Of a DNA stretch of 64,000 nucleotides, positions 10,519-20,701 are shown piece by piece (position 1 is the stretch's first letter; every line of letters starts with the position of its first letter). The DNA is from Acanthochlamys bracteata (Eukaryota; Streptophyta; Magnoliopsida; Pandanales; Velloziaceae): positions 4,186,501-4,250,500 of the forward strand of contig CM034131.1 in the NCBI GenBank assembly GCA_019914995.1. Reading direction: 5' to 3'. The notes under the pieces are model-generated. The model was not told where the DNA came from. It searched no databases and saw only the letters and a list, made by a program, of their open reading frames with translations. The position numbers and the translations under genes were made by a program.

Positions 10519-13377
10519 GGAGGGGGGGGGGGTTGGTGGGGTGAGGCCTCATTTGGGATCATCAAGAAAATCAATCAAAAGTTGTATTCAAACCAAGTAA
10601 TATAAAGCTTTACTTCCAAAAAGCTCTCTCTTTAAGTGTTCCTTATTTTCTCTCTAGTCCATTCAAGTTTGCTAGCTATCTTTGATAGCTCATTTGGGTG
10701 AAAGACTGACTTAGCCACAAAGGAGCGTGACTAAGTGTCTCACGGATCAAGGTATAAACTCTAGGGCCATGACAAGTGGTATCATAGCCAAAATTCTGCC
10801 AATCACAAATGGCAAGCGGAAGCGATATTACCATCCATGAGGGAAGGGAGATTGAAAGGAGAGTTTCTGAGAGCAGTCGCCAACACAAAGAGAAGTCTAA
10901 GGACGTAATGCCGAACGTGAACGTAAGGCTCGCTAGGGTAGAGCTTGCTATGGCCAATAAGGTGGACCAGTTCGAAGAGTTGGGCAAAGCATCAAGAAGT
11001 TCGAGAAGGGACAAGAAGAGTTTTGCGGGGAGATGCAAGGTACCTTGAACGTGGTTGCCGAATCATTGTCACGCCAAGGTAAGGCTCTTAAAAACTCTCT
11101 TGGATGATGTGGATGCCCTTAGGAGGAAAGTAGCGACTCTTAGGGAAGATATCGTAATGTTGGCCCCAACGAGTTGAGAGATGTCCCAGAGGACTGGGCA
11201 AACTTTGTAAGATGGCGGTTACTCAAGGGGAGTTTCCGCCATACCCTCAACTTCAACTCCTTCGAATAAAAATATTCCATGACCCAAGGCGTATAAAGGT
11301 GTGTGGAACGCGAAGGAGATTGATAACTTTCTTTGAAGCTTGGAGCAATTCTTTAGGAGTACCGGCATCACGGGGGATGTAGGTAAGATCGATCATGCCA
11401 CCCTTTACCTTGAAGATACCGCAATGGTATGGTGGAGGAGGAGGCATGCTGAGATTGAGAAGGGGACCTGCACCATTGCCATCTGGGAAGAGTTCAAAAG
11501 GGAACTCAAACGTCAATTCTATTCGGTGACTGCCGAGAATGAGATAATGGCAAAGCTTCGCTGCTTGTCCCATCGGGGCAATATAAGGGACTATGTCAAG
11601 GAATTTTCAGAGTTGATCTTAGAGATTCCTGATTTTCCAGAAAATGAGGCCCTTTTTGCTTTCCTGGACGGATTGCAAATATGGGCAAGGTTGGAGATCC
11701 AACGTAGAGGACCTAAAGACCTTAACTTTGCTATTGCCATAGCCGAGTCCCTTATAGAGTTCGAACGACCCGAAAAGCATAAGCCTCAAGAGGGCTTCAA
11801 GAATAATGGTGGTGGAGATAGCTATCAAGTCAACGAAGCAACGGTTGACCCACTAAAATCTAAGGCAGGCTCCAGTAAAAACCAAGGAAGCAACCGTAGC
11901 GAAAGCTAATATTGAAATGCTTTCTTTGTGATTGACCTCACATGGCAAGAGAGTGCTCGAAACGAAGCAAACTCTCGGCATTGATCGAGTCAAGTGAGGC
12001 ACCACCACAACAACACAAGGAAACAAAGATGGGCTCTTTGCAAAATCCTCAATGCCGTCAAAGCCAAAGTCGAGATACCGAAACTCGAGAAGAAAGGGTG
12101 ACTATACGTGATGACCAAAGTCGGTGGATACGAGGTCTGCGCGTTGGTGGATACAGAGGCTACCCACAACTTCGTTGTGGAGAAAGAGGCTAAAAAGCTC
12201 GGTATACGGTATCAGAAGAGGCAAGGATGGCTTAAAGCAGTCAACTCTGAGCCCAAATCAGTTTTGGGTGTTGGTCATTGAGTGAAGGCTTGCATAGGTG
12301 AGTGGTCTGGTCTTCTGGACTTTTCTGTTATGCTCATGGATGATTTTTCTATAGTTCTTGGGATGGAGTTTATAGATCGCGTAAAGGCCGTACCTATCCT
12401 TTTTGCCAAATTCATGTGGATCATGGATGAGAGGAAAACATGCATGGTACCTTTGTCGTAAGAAGTAAATTTCCAATCCAAGACTACTTTGACCTTACAA
12501 CCCTCAAGGAAGGAGGAGGCACAACCAACAATTCAGGCCATCCCAAAAGAACCAAATCATCTCAACATAGAGCCAAGGGAGGGTTAAAGTATCGTAGCGT
12601 CCTTAAGAGCTTTGGCATCTATTAATGTCACCCGAACGGGACGTGGAAGAAATTCTGAGACATCGATTCATCCCAATGCGTGGTAATCGTCCATGTTATT
12701 CCGAATACTTGGTCAAATAGAAGGGTAGGCCAGACGATGAGTCAAGTTGGGAACATGAAGATGACTTATGGCCATTCCATCATAAGATCCAAGAGTTCCG
12801 CTACAGCTCTACACAACTGCGATGAGAGCATCGCGAAATAGATGGGGAAGAATGTCACGGTATGGCTATTTTGACTTTTCTCCCCATCTAGATTACCTTG
12901 GTAAAATGCTTTTTACTTAGGTACAATATTTTGTACATAAGCCAAGTCTAGAGTATGGTAGAATACTCTAGATATAAGATAATTGGTAGAATTCTAGAAT
13001 AGGTTAGAAAATATTCTAGAAAGGTGGAATTTTTTGTAAGAAATATTATGTAAGAACTTTCTGGACTATATATTCTCCACTGTCCGATCAAAACAATCTC
13101 CAGTGTCCGTTGAGAGGTGAGGAAGCTATAAATAGGGAGGGGGGTGAGCCCTAATTTGGGATCATCAAAGAAATCAATCAAACGTTGCATTCAAGCCAAG
13201 TAATATAAAATTTTCCTTCCAAAAAGCTCTCTGTTTAAGTGTTCCTTATTTTTCCTCTAATCCATTCAAGTTTCGTTGCTATCTTTGATAGCTCATTTGA
13301 GTGAAAGGCTGACTTAGCTAGAAAGGAGTGTGACCAAGTGCCGCACGGACCAAGGTATAAACTCTAGGCCCATGACA
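10519..13377 (+). mobile_element. Broken Ty3/gypsy chromovirus-type LTR retrotransposon
   Basis: The right LTR is 12853-13377 (TGTCACGG...CCATGACA). The left LTR remnant ends at 10774 with the same sequence and is followed by a tRNA-Met type primer-binding site (TGGTATCATAGCC, 10777). A polypurine stretch precedes the right LTR. Inside are a gag region (about 11340-11910, with a WWRRRHAEIE patch typical of retrotransposon gag), a protease-like patch with ALVDTEATHNF near 12140, and a chromodomain-like patch near 12640-12790. The element is broken in several places and clearly smaller than a full chromovirus. The LTRs are visibly diverged, so it is not recent. Confidence 0.85.
12853..13377 (+). 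repeat. Right LTR of the gypsy chromovirus fossil
   Basis: It starts TGTCACGG and ends CCATGACA, giving the short terminal inverted repeat TGTCA/TGACA. It contains a TATA-like 'tataaatagggagg' stretch near 13128. Its second half matches 10519-10774. Confidence 0.75.
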
Positions 13378-13442
13378 AAATTCATTGGTTGGGTTAGGAA
13401 TGAACGAATTTGATCCGGTTATTAAATGCGTCGACCTGAAAC

Positions 13443-14382
13443 TGACACACGAACCTAAATTGCCACCCTTATGCTTCTCTATGTCATTTGTATTGGATTG
13501 GTTATTCAATATATGCTATACGTCCCAAGGCGTTGATATTGCCAAACACAATTAGATAACTCGTGAGGGAATTTTAGATACCATCGCATTCTTTTTTCGA
13601 ATTCCAGGAGAATGCATTACTAGACTTGGAATAAGTGAAGAAGGTGAAACCTTTTTACCGAGTCAAACACATGGTTTTTGATATTTAAATTGTGACTTCT
13701 TTTCTTCTTTTTTTGTTAAGTAATTATGAGGTAGTAGTAACTAGTAAGGATAGATGAAATTTTTGTTTCAAGTTATTATTATTTAGGTCTCAATGTAGGT
13801 GAAATTCAGGAGCATAGATGGATACTTTTTGCTAATGTCATCTTCAAAGCTTTCAAGATCAATCCTTTCCCATCAGTGAGCAGAAACTAGATCTTCGATT
13901 TCATCGCTACAGGAGATGTTTTGAAGTTGAATCTTTGTTTTCGAGCTGCGATGATTTGTCCCCTGCGTCGAAAGTTTGAACCAAGACGACCATGAAATTG
14001 GTCTCGATTTCGAGCATCAACGAAGAAATTCGATTTCAGCATCTAGTGATGATGCCAAAATTTTATCTCTTCCATCTTGAATTTTTTTGATGATTTTGTT
14101 TAATATTTCTCAAAAGTATGATAATTCCGAGTTTTGTGTTTGTTCGAAATTAGGGGGGACGACCAAAACTTGGTTTCAAAATTTCGTACAGTTCTATCTT
14201 GATATTTTATTTCATTGTTTGGCTTTTCAATACTTATTGATGTTTCTACATTGCAGAAGCTCGTTGATGTTCTGTAATTTTTGTTTCTGTTAAAAGGAAA
14301 GCAAAAAACTAATGTGGTAATGTGCACCTAATGTTAAGATGATTATAATGTGTTTCAGTTTATGATTAGATTTTAAATTTTC
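13443..14382. repeat. Flanking duplication, copy B
   Basis: Direct-orientation partner of 10016-10515 on the other side of the retrotransposon. About 500 bp (13620-14125) is present here and absent from copy A. The extra block starts just after 'ggagaatgcatt' and resembles no coding sequence I recognise. Confidence 0.65.
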
Positions 14383-14414
14383 TACGCACTTATGTGGGCC
14401 AATGTGCACATATT

Positions 14415-14475
14415 TTCTTCATATATATATATATAGAGAGAGAGAGAGACAGAGAGAGAGAGAAAGAGAAGAGAG
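14415..14475. repeat. TA then GA microsatellite
   Basis: A (TA)n run is followed by a (GA)n-rich run. The ORF that crosses it is an artefact of the repeat. Confidence 0.8.
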
Positions 14476-14890
14476 ATAGGGGCACTCATGCTCTTATTTA
14501 TACTCCAGTACGCTCCATAGCCCTTTATGGTTGTAGAAACCTTCAAATCCAATCTCTATTATTGGATATGAAGTAATATAAGTCGTTAACATGTTGACAA
14601 AATTTTATCTCAATCGGACTTCGAATCGATTTCCATCCGATCACTTGATCAAGAATAACTCAAAAAGAAAATACATATATTTTGTTAACATTTAATATTT
14701 GTGTCATCAAGATCAAATGGTCGGATGGAGGTCGATTCGTAATCCGATTGAGATAAAATTTTCTCAGCATGTTATCAACTTATAGTTTTTCATATCCAAT
14801 AGTAGATATTAAATTTGAAGGTCTCCACGGCCACAAATAGTCGTGGTGTGTGCTGGAGTGTGCATACGGGCTGAAGGGCCCCTTCCTTAA
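14476..14890. mobile_element. Foldback MITE, second full copy
   Basis: The left arm (ggggcactcat...ATTGGATATG) pairs with the right arm (CATATCCAATAGTAGATATT... to 'aaggggcc' on the other strand). The loop is near 14650-14700. TA/GA repeats lie to the left and a (TA)n run lies at about 14923-14942. It is the same family as 1850-2262. Non-coding. Confidence 0.65.
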
Positions 14891-14934
14891 CTGTATGGAG
14901 GGATTTGAATGTAAAAAAAAGTCAATATATATAT

Positions 14935-15110
14935 ATATATTGTGTCATTTCTGTCATTTTGATCAAGGGGATGGAAGTCGAATTTGTAAACCGATTGAGA
15001 TGAAATTTTAGAAGTATGTTTTAACTCATAGTTCTTCATATCCAACAGTGGAGATTGAATTTGAAAGTCACCACAATCATAAACCGGAGAGAAAGTGCCC
15101 CTAAAATCTC
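14935..15110. repeat. Half copy of the foldback MITE family
   Basis: One arm only, running from the TA repeat through GTTCTTCATATCCAACAGTG to a 'gtgcccct' terminus. Confidence 0.5.
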
Positions 15111-15761
15111 TTGAACCAAATCGGGTTAATTAGGCACGGGCTTCTTGAAAAACTAATTAAGTGACAACTCAACCAAAACCTTAAGTTCATTCTTGGGTTT
15201 AGGAAGAAAGAAAGCACATCTTCCTCGATTGAACTCCTTGTATTTTAGATATAGTTCATTCTTTAATCACTGTTTCTAAATTCTTCATCTTTAAACATCA
15301 AGTTTTATTCTATCAGAAATGAATACAATATTTCAAACAACACTACAGAAAGTGAAGTCCAGAAGAGGAAAAATATGTTAGGAATTTTTCTTAATTCTAT
15401 ATAAAATCCAACTTACATACATCATAATTCCAAAATCTATAAACACAATGATTTTCCTAATAAATTTAAATATGAGAGAAAAACATACTTTGATCCATAG
15501 CGTTATCTTGAAGAAATTATTTGCCTTTGGAAGTTTTGATTTTTTTGTTAATCTTCTCTTAATTCTAAAGAAGAAAGCATTAGATGATGGAATATTTCTT
15601 TAGATCAGAAGGAGGACCAAGATTCACCTTTCATAAAGATCACATTCATTACCCATTAACTAGACTCTTTAACTTCACAATGCGACTCTTAAATTTCACC
15701 AATAAGATTTAGCAAACTTAATTTATTAAACCAATTAACTTTAGCATATGAGTCACATCCA
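15111..15761. other. Probable LTR of the antisense copia fossil
   Basis: Lies downstream of the copia polypurine stretch when read on the minus strand, so part of it is expected to be LTR. The far end could not be fixed and no second LTR was found. Confidence 0.3.
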
Positions 15762-17345
15762 ATATTCTCCCACTTGGCTCATGTGTTAAAGTTAACTTCA
15801 TGGCTTAATAAAACATAATGCGTAAAGTATAAAAGCTAAATCCTTTCGTTTAATAGTTATATCATAACTAAGTAAAGATTAACACGAGTTATGGCGGTGC
15901 TATATTATTAATTCGATATTGTTTCTTCCATGCACCACAAGTTAATCTTAAACTTAATATGATTGATAGTAGAAAACAATAATGGTCCAGCAAGGAAAAG
16001 AAAAAGGATTGTGGCTTATCTCAATGAAAAAGGATGGCCAAATGTCTTTGTAAAAGACAAGTACTATTATGTTCATATAATCAATCATGTATATACTAAG
16101 ATAAGAAATATGATAAGACAGAAATAATACATAAATGAGCTTGAGTGTCTTACAAAAACATCAAATTTTTTCTATAATGTCCATTCTACCGACATGCTCA
16201 GTAAATATCTTTGGGGGCAATCTTTTTGTTAATAGATCCGCAATCATAAGATTGGTGCTAATATACTTAATTGATATTCTTTGTTTCTGAACTTCTTCTT
16301 TAACGGCAAGATATTTCAATTTCTATGTTTAGCACCCTTAGAATACTTGTCGTATTTAGAGAAGAAGACTGCTGTAGAATTATCACAATAAATTTTCAAC
16401 AGCTTGGGAATATTGTCAACAACACCAAGTCCAGAAATAAAATTTTGCAACCAATTAGCTTGAATTGTGTCATCAAATATGCTACAAATTCAACTTTTAT
16501 AGTGGAAGTAGTAATAACAGACTGCCTCACACTTTTCTATAATTTTGCTCTCTCTAGCCTAAAAGAACACATACCCGAATGTGAATTTTTTACTATCAAC
16601 ACATCTTGCAAAGTCTGAGTCCGAAAATTTGACAACATTCAAGTTGTCAGATCTTCTTTAAGTGAGCATATGATCTTTCTTTCCTTACAAATATCTTAAT
16701 ATTTTCTTGCAGCTTTCCAGTGATCATGTACTGGATTACTTTGATATCGGCTTATTACAAGTCTGAGTATACATCAGGTTCCCAACAAGAGATGCATAAA
16801 AAATTTCATTTATTTGTTTACGTTACAATTCATTCTTTGGATATTGTAAAAGATTGAATTTGTCACCCTTTTGAATAGGAACAATATTTATTGAGCAATT
16901 TTTCATTCCAAATCTCTCTAAAACTTTATTAATATATTCTTTCTGAGACAATCATAACAATTATTTTGTTGATCTCGAGAAATTTTAATCCCGAGCACAT
17001 AAGTTGTCTCTCCCATATCTTTCATTTAATATTTTTAAAAGGAAATTTCTTAGTCTCATATAATAGACCAAGATTATTTGTTGCAAGCAAGATATCATCA
17101 ATATACAAAATTACAAATATAAATTACCTAGTGACGTTTAGATATATGCACTAATCAATAGTATTTTCTTTAAATTCAAAAAAATGATAGTATTATTGAA
17201 TTTTAGATATCATTATTGGGAAGCTTGTTTAAGTCCATATATTGATTTCTTAAGTTTACATACTAATTTTTCTTTTTCTTCTTCAATTAAAAAACTTTCA
17301 GATTGCACATATATATTTCTTCATTTAAATTCTCATTTAAAAAAT
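15762..17345 (-). mobile_element. Broken Ty1/copia element (RT to RNase H part)
   Basis: On the minus strand, 17060-17345 resembles copia reverse transcriptase, including the YIDDI active-site patch and a downstream LGLLYETKKF motif. The stretch 16190-16640 resembles copia RNase H. A purine-rich 'agtgggagaat' stretch near 15762-15775 fits a polypurine tract. Many breaks are present and I see no gag or integrase, so this is an old partial copy. Confidence 0.7.
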
Positions 17346-17465
17346 CTGTTTTGAGAACCAATAAAAAAGAGTTGAAAAAGCACTCTTAAAGAACCCATAG
17401 TTCAGCACCTTCAGATAATTGTGTTGAAAACTGTAGTTGAAGATAAATTAGTCTTATGTATTTTT

Positions 17466-18043
17466 AGAGGTGGCAATTCGGATTCTGAGTCGATTCGGAT
17501 CGACTCATATAATAATCGGGTTAAAATTGTTCAATCCTAACCCGACCTATTTATTTATATAGATCAAAATTGTCAACCCTAATCCAACCTATATATAATC
17601 GAGTCAAACTCGGGTCGACCCATTTAATAATTAAAATTATTAAAATAAAAATTAATAAATATTAATTTTTAATAATAATATATATATATTATTAATTATG
17701 TTATATTTAAAAAGAAAAATATTAATTTTGACAAAATTTATAAATTAAATAAAAAATAGTTAAATTAAAATAAATTAAAAAATATATATACAAATTAAAT
17801 TCAAAATTTTGCTATTATTTCTTAATTATTAAGTAATATATACTATATAAATAGTTATACGGATTAAACATGTCAATTTTAGATCAATCCGAATCTGATC
17901 CGAACCCATTTAAAATTTTCGGATTATTTTCGGATCGATCCCAAAATTAACCTGAGCCTGACTAAGGCTTGACCTGAATCCGACCTTTTCGGGTCGGTTT
18001 TAAATTGAATTTTCGGATCGGATCGAAATTTGCTATTCTTATG
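17466..18043. mobile_element. Non-autonomous element with GGCAATTCGGAT-type ends
   Basis: It begins 'aggtggcaattcggat'. It ends 'tcgaaatttgctattct', an imperfect inverted match to the start. GC-rich CGGGTC-type motifs occupy both ends and an extremely AT-rich core lies between. It is flanked by 'cttatgtattt' on both sides, which looks like a target-site duplication of about 11-13 bp. No coding. A plant repeat type with these ends is common, but I cannot fix its superfamily. Confidence 0.55.
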
Positions 18044-18499
18044 TATTTAGAAATTTGCCAATTTGCAAAATGATTTCATAAGAAACATAAGGATGACTGA
18101 TTATCTTTAAGAAAACGGGAAAGCAAGTATAGCTGGTGATCTTACAAAAAATAATACGCTTATTCAGAAAGGATTGGTGTTGGTATGATGATCTTCTTAT
18201 GCAATAGTCAAGAGACTTGGGGGCACGTTTGAGATGATGAAAAAAATAGAGATTTTTTCAAAAAATTTCTTTAAAAATTTTAAAATATATTTATTTATAT
18301 TTTCAAATTTTAAAAAAAAGTATTGTGAAAGATTTGTTGAGCTTAAAAATTCTATAAGCATCTAGAATAAGCCTAAACGATGACAAACATGGGACTGATA
18401 TTGCGAAAATTGATGGACGTATAAACTCGCGTTAATCAGAAGCAGAGGCTAATAACAAAAAAGAAAAGAAAAAAGAAAGAAAGAAAACCAGGTGGCCGG
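18044..18499. other. Upstream spacer of the NIPA8-like gene
   Basis: AT-rich DNA, possibly continuing the copia fossil at its left edge. A purine-rich stretch at about 18455-18490 precedes the presumed leader exon. No gene. Confidence 0.35.
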
Positions 18500-18727
18500 T
18501 CAATTTTGTCGCCCAAGCTTCGCTTTTTATCCTCCATGTTTTCTTCCTTCTATTCAATTCATTTCATTTTCTTCAGTTTTGAACTTTCTTTCTTCTATTA
18601 TTCAAATTCATCTCACCTTGTTCTCGCCTTAAGTCCATTCCCCTTTGGAGAATTTTTTATTTTCTTCACCCGCCACGAGCTCAGAATCTTTTTCCTCCGT
18701 TGAAGCTTGGGTTAAGAATCTCTCACG
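18500..18727 (+). promoter_or_regulatory. Likely 5' leader exon of the NIPA8-like gene
   Basis: A pyrimidine-rich stretch ends at a good donor (CTCTCACG|GTGAGC at 18727/18728). The best-placed acceptor before the start codon is TTTGTTCTTAG at 20695, which would leave a 6-base leader before the ATG at 20702. Other acceptors, near 19304 and 20534, could define extra non-coding exons. The transcription start is not identified. This is inferred from splice signals only. Confidence 0.35.
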
Positions 18728-20695
18728 GTGAGCTATTCCAATCTATTCTGTTGCTTCCAAATTCCATCCTAGGTTATTTTTTTTGTTTCTTTTCTCTCCT
18801 AAATTTCGTGTCTCGGTCTACGTCTCGGTGCTTGAACATCGATAATTTTTTTATAATTTTGCTGCGGTTGAAGTTTTCTGTGCTCACATTTAAGCAATCT
18901 TGTGATTGAGGAAGGTTTTCATGAAAATAAGCGTTTCTAGATCCGACCAATTTGGTTGGGACTGTTGAATTTGGGGATGGGGCAAATCTGTCTATTGATT
19001 GTGATACGGAAAGTATTGACCAGGAGGAAACTTTTATTCGATCGATAAAAAGGTTGCAGTATATTAAATGGTTAGTGAACGTTTTGAGAAGTTTAAATAG
19101 AAGCGTTAAGGGAGATCTGTTACTGTGTTGGATAAAAAAGAAACTTTGTTGTTGATTTGGAGATCTAAGCGTTTTGTGCACTGTTTGTTATATTGCCACT
19201 TTTTAGGAAATTATATCTGTTAACCTTTAAGTGAACCAGCCATCAAGCTCTAAACTGCATATTTGTTTGGAGTGAACTAATTGTTTAATTTTGTAGATCA
19301 AGCTACGTCCATTGCAGCAGCATGGAAATTTAGATTCAGAGTGATAGAAAGCAGTCTGGCTGTCTAGCTTATGTCCTAGAACTTGTGGTTTGAAAAGGAA
19401 TGCTAAAGTAGAGCAAGTTGTGATGCATTTATGGCTCTGAAAACCAATTCTTTGGTGAAGGAAGGGAATGAAACCTGTTATTTGGAGAAGGAAGAGCTAG
19501 TGGTAACGCTAGCATTGTTCTTGGAGTAGTATATAGTTTTTTATCAGAGACCCAAGGGTAATCTCATGAGGATAGTTTAAGTCAGTCATCGCAGAAGCTG
19601 ACTGCTTGAATGAAACATTTGTGGACTCAGAAGTAGAAAAAGAATCTAAGTTGATTTAGTAAGTGAACGCGGAAGTAGAAAAAGAAGAATAGAAGAAGAA
19701 ATAACTTGTTATTGTTGTTGCTTATACAGTTTAGTTTACCTCATCTGGTTTTCATTTGCTTATACAGTCTCATTTTAGTTATGCCATTAGTAAAGCCTTG
19801 TTAATATTGCATTTTGCTCAACAAGCTTTATTTTTCCCCCTTCTTTTTCCTCAATGTACACATTCTTGGGAATGACCAGGTTTCTTTGTTTATATTTGTC
19901 CTTGTCATCTTCTCAAATTTATATTTGGAGCAAGCATTTGTTCTTACAGTGAAGCTGGAAATGGAAAACTTACCTCATCTAGTTTTCATGATCATGCAGT
20001 TTCCTTTAGCTATGTAGTCTCAAAACAATTGGAAGTAGCAACAAGGAGAATTTTTAGTTTATGGCATGCTTGAAATTTCCTTTAGGTGCTCTTTGGGATT
20101 GCTTTTCATCTACTTTTAATTACAATTTTTTATTTCACGTTTTTCAATAAATCTTCTACAACATTATAGGGGATTTTTTTTTAAAATTTAGAAAGTACAG
20201 AAAAATTCTATGTCTTAAGATCTTGTTATTACTTATTTTTATTATTTTTTGAGGTAAAAAGTAGAGCTCATCTGATATGCACAAAAAATTGCTGTTCTGC
20301 TTCCTTTTAGCAACTTCTGACTGCCAATATTTGTAACATTTTCACTGTATGGAATTTTGAGTTGAGAAGTCAACATATTTTGAGTGAAAAAAACATATAT
20401 CTATTAAGTTTTTTATTGAGCTAAGAACTTTACATTCACTGCCATTTCTGTAGCCTGCTGCTGTATTTACTGAACTGATTTTACAAATGAAGCTCCAACT
20501 CATAATAGATATACTGAATTAATAGTGCATGCAGGTCAGGACGTACTAGTAAACTGAAGATTTGAAGTGCTCATGCTCTTTGGGTTTACAACATCAGTTG
20601 AGGAGGCTGGCTTTAGTTTTAAACAGATTTACCATCATAATGTGATGTCCGAGCGACACACATAAAGAATAGTATAAGAATTGCTTTGTTCTTAG
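18728..20695 (+). other. Probable leader intron(s) of the NIPA8-like gene
   Basis: About 2 kb without conserved coding sequence between the candidate leader exon and the ATG exon. The short ORFs inside (such as 18952-19155 and 19814-20017) have no recognisable domain. Confidence 0.35.
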
Positions 20696-20701
20696 TAATT
20701 C

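Noticed and set aside
14394-14576. 60-codon ORF with RERERE-type repeat
   Set aside because: Artefact of the TA/GA microsatellite.
18774-19181. 135-codon minus-strand ORF
   Set aside because: Antisense to the leader-intron region of the NIPA8-like gene, with no recognised domain; most likely chance.
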